A stretch of DNA of 64,000 nt from Vibrio sp. ES.051. Lineage in GTDB: Bacteria > Pseudomonadota > Gammaproteobacteria > Enterobacterales > Vibrionaceae. The DNA is taken from positions 613,311-677,310 of the forward strand of contig NZ_PDJL01000006.1 in NCBI RefSeq assembly GCF_002563795.1, written 5' to 3'. Positions 63,981-64,000 of this stretch are shown in pieces. Below the pieces are notes generated by a model, which was given only the letters and a program-made list of their open reading frames with translations, was not told where the DNA came from and made no database searches. How positions within the stretch are numbered: position 1 is the stretch's first letter; the number at the start of each line of letters is the position of its first letter. Position numbers and translations under genes: made by a program.

Positions 63981-64000
63981 TTTATTTATCGCTTTTGAAT

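Overview
This is the origin-proximal part of a Vibrio large chromosome. The gene order atpIBEFH - parBA - rsmG - mnmG - oriC - mioC and mnmE - yidC - yidD - rnpA - rpmH - dnaA - dnaN - recF - gyrB, then ibpA, avtA, glyQS, fadBA, trkH, hemG and an rrn operon, is the usual Vibrionaceae layout. By recall the 16S variable regions look more like the V. vulnificus/V. navarrensis group than V. cholerae; this was not aligned, so the species is left open.

Layout. 1-6690: F0 part of the ATP synthase operon, ParAB and the MnmG/RsmG pair, all on the minus strand. 6691-7163: oriC, with 12 GATC sites in 146 bp, AT-rich 13-mers and five DnaA boxes. 7164-7598: mioC. 7698-26068: an 18.4 kb genomic island inserted at the 3' end of mnmE, bounded by 18-bp direct repeats with 17 of 18 bases identical. 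26051-32395: mnmE, yidC-yidD-rnpA-rpmH and a polar amino acid ABC transporter. 32814-38904: dnaA-dnaN-recF-gyrB. 39264-50698: a Gre-like small protein, ibpA under a sigma32-like promoter and a ROSE-type thermometer, avtA, a lipoprotein alpha-amylase, glyQS, a manganese exporter behind a yybP-ykoY riboswitch, tusA and a LysR regulator. 50750-58256: acuI, fadBA, yigZ, trkH, hemG. 58336-63980: tandem rrn promoters, 16S, tRNA-Ile, tRNA-Ala, 23S and 5S.

The island is the accessory part. Its recombination end has a tyrosine recombinase next to mnmE, an AlpA-type protein (candidate excisionase), a DUF927-like P-loop ATPase and a second helix-turn-helix protein. Its mobilisation end has a MobI-like protein with an unusual non-coding region upstream (candidate oriT). 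The sites GCCCAAAATGGGC before the AlpA gene and GCTCAAAAAGGGC before mobI look like boxes for AcaCD, the IncC plasmid activator, so the element is probably an IncC-mobilisable trmE island. The cargo is one block of phage defence: a complete type I restriction-modification system (hsdM-hsdS-hsdR) continuing with 1-nt overlaps into kwaA-kwaB (Kiwa), then a RhuM-family gene. A RelB/DinJ-like protein sits upstream of hsdM.

Several repeat families in the island have no obvious assignment: paired 11-bp-spaced TTGGGGACC boxes at both ends; 9-bp-spaced TTTCCCA triplets near both ends in opposite orientation; CTTAG-N5-CTAAG operators around a Cro/CI-type regulator, a two-TM protein gene and a 28-residue membrane peptide; a 16-bp palindrome present on both sides of the defence cargo; and a GATC cluster with a perfect DnaA box.
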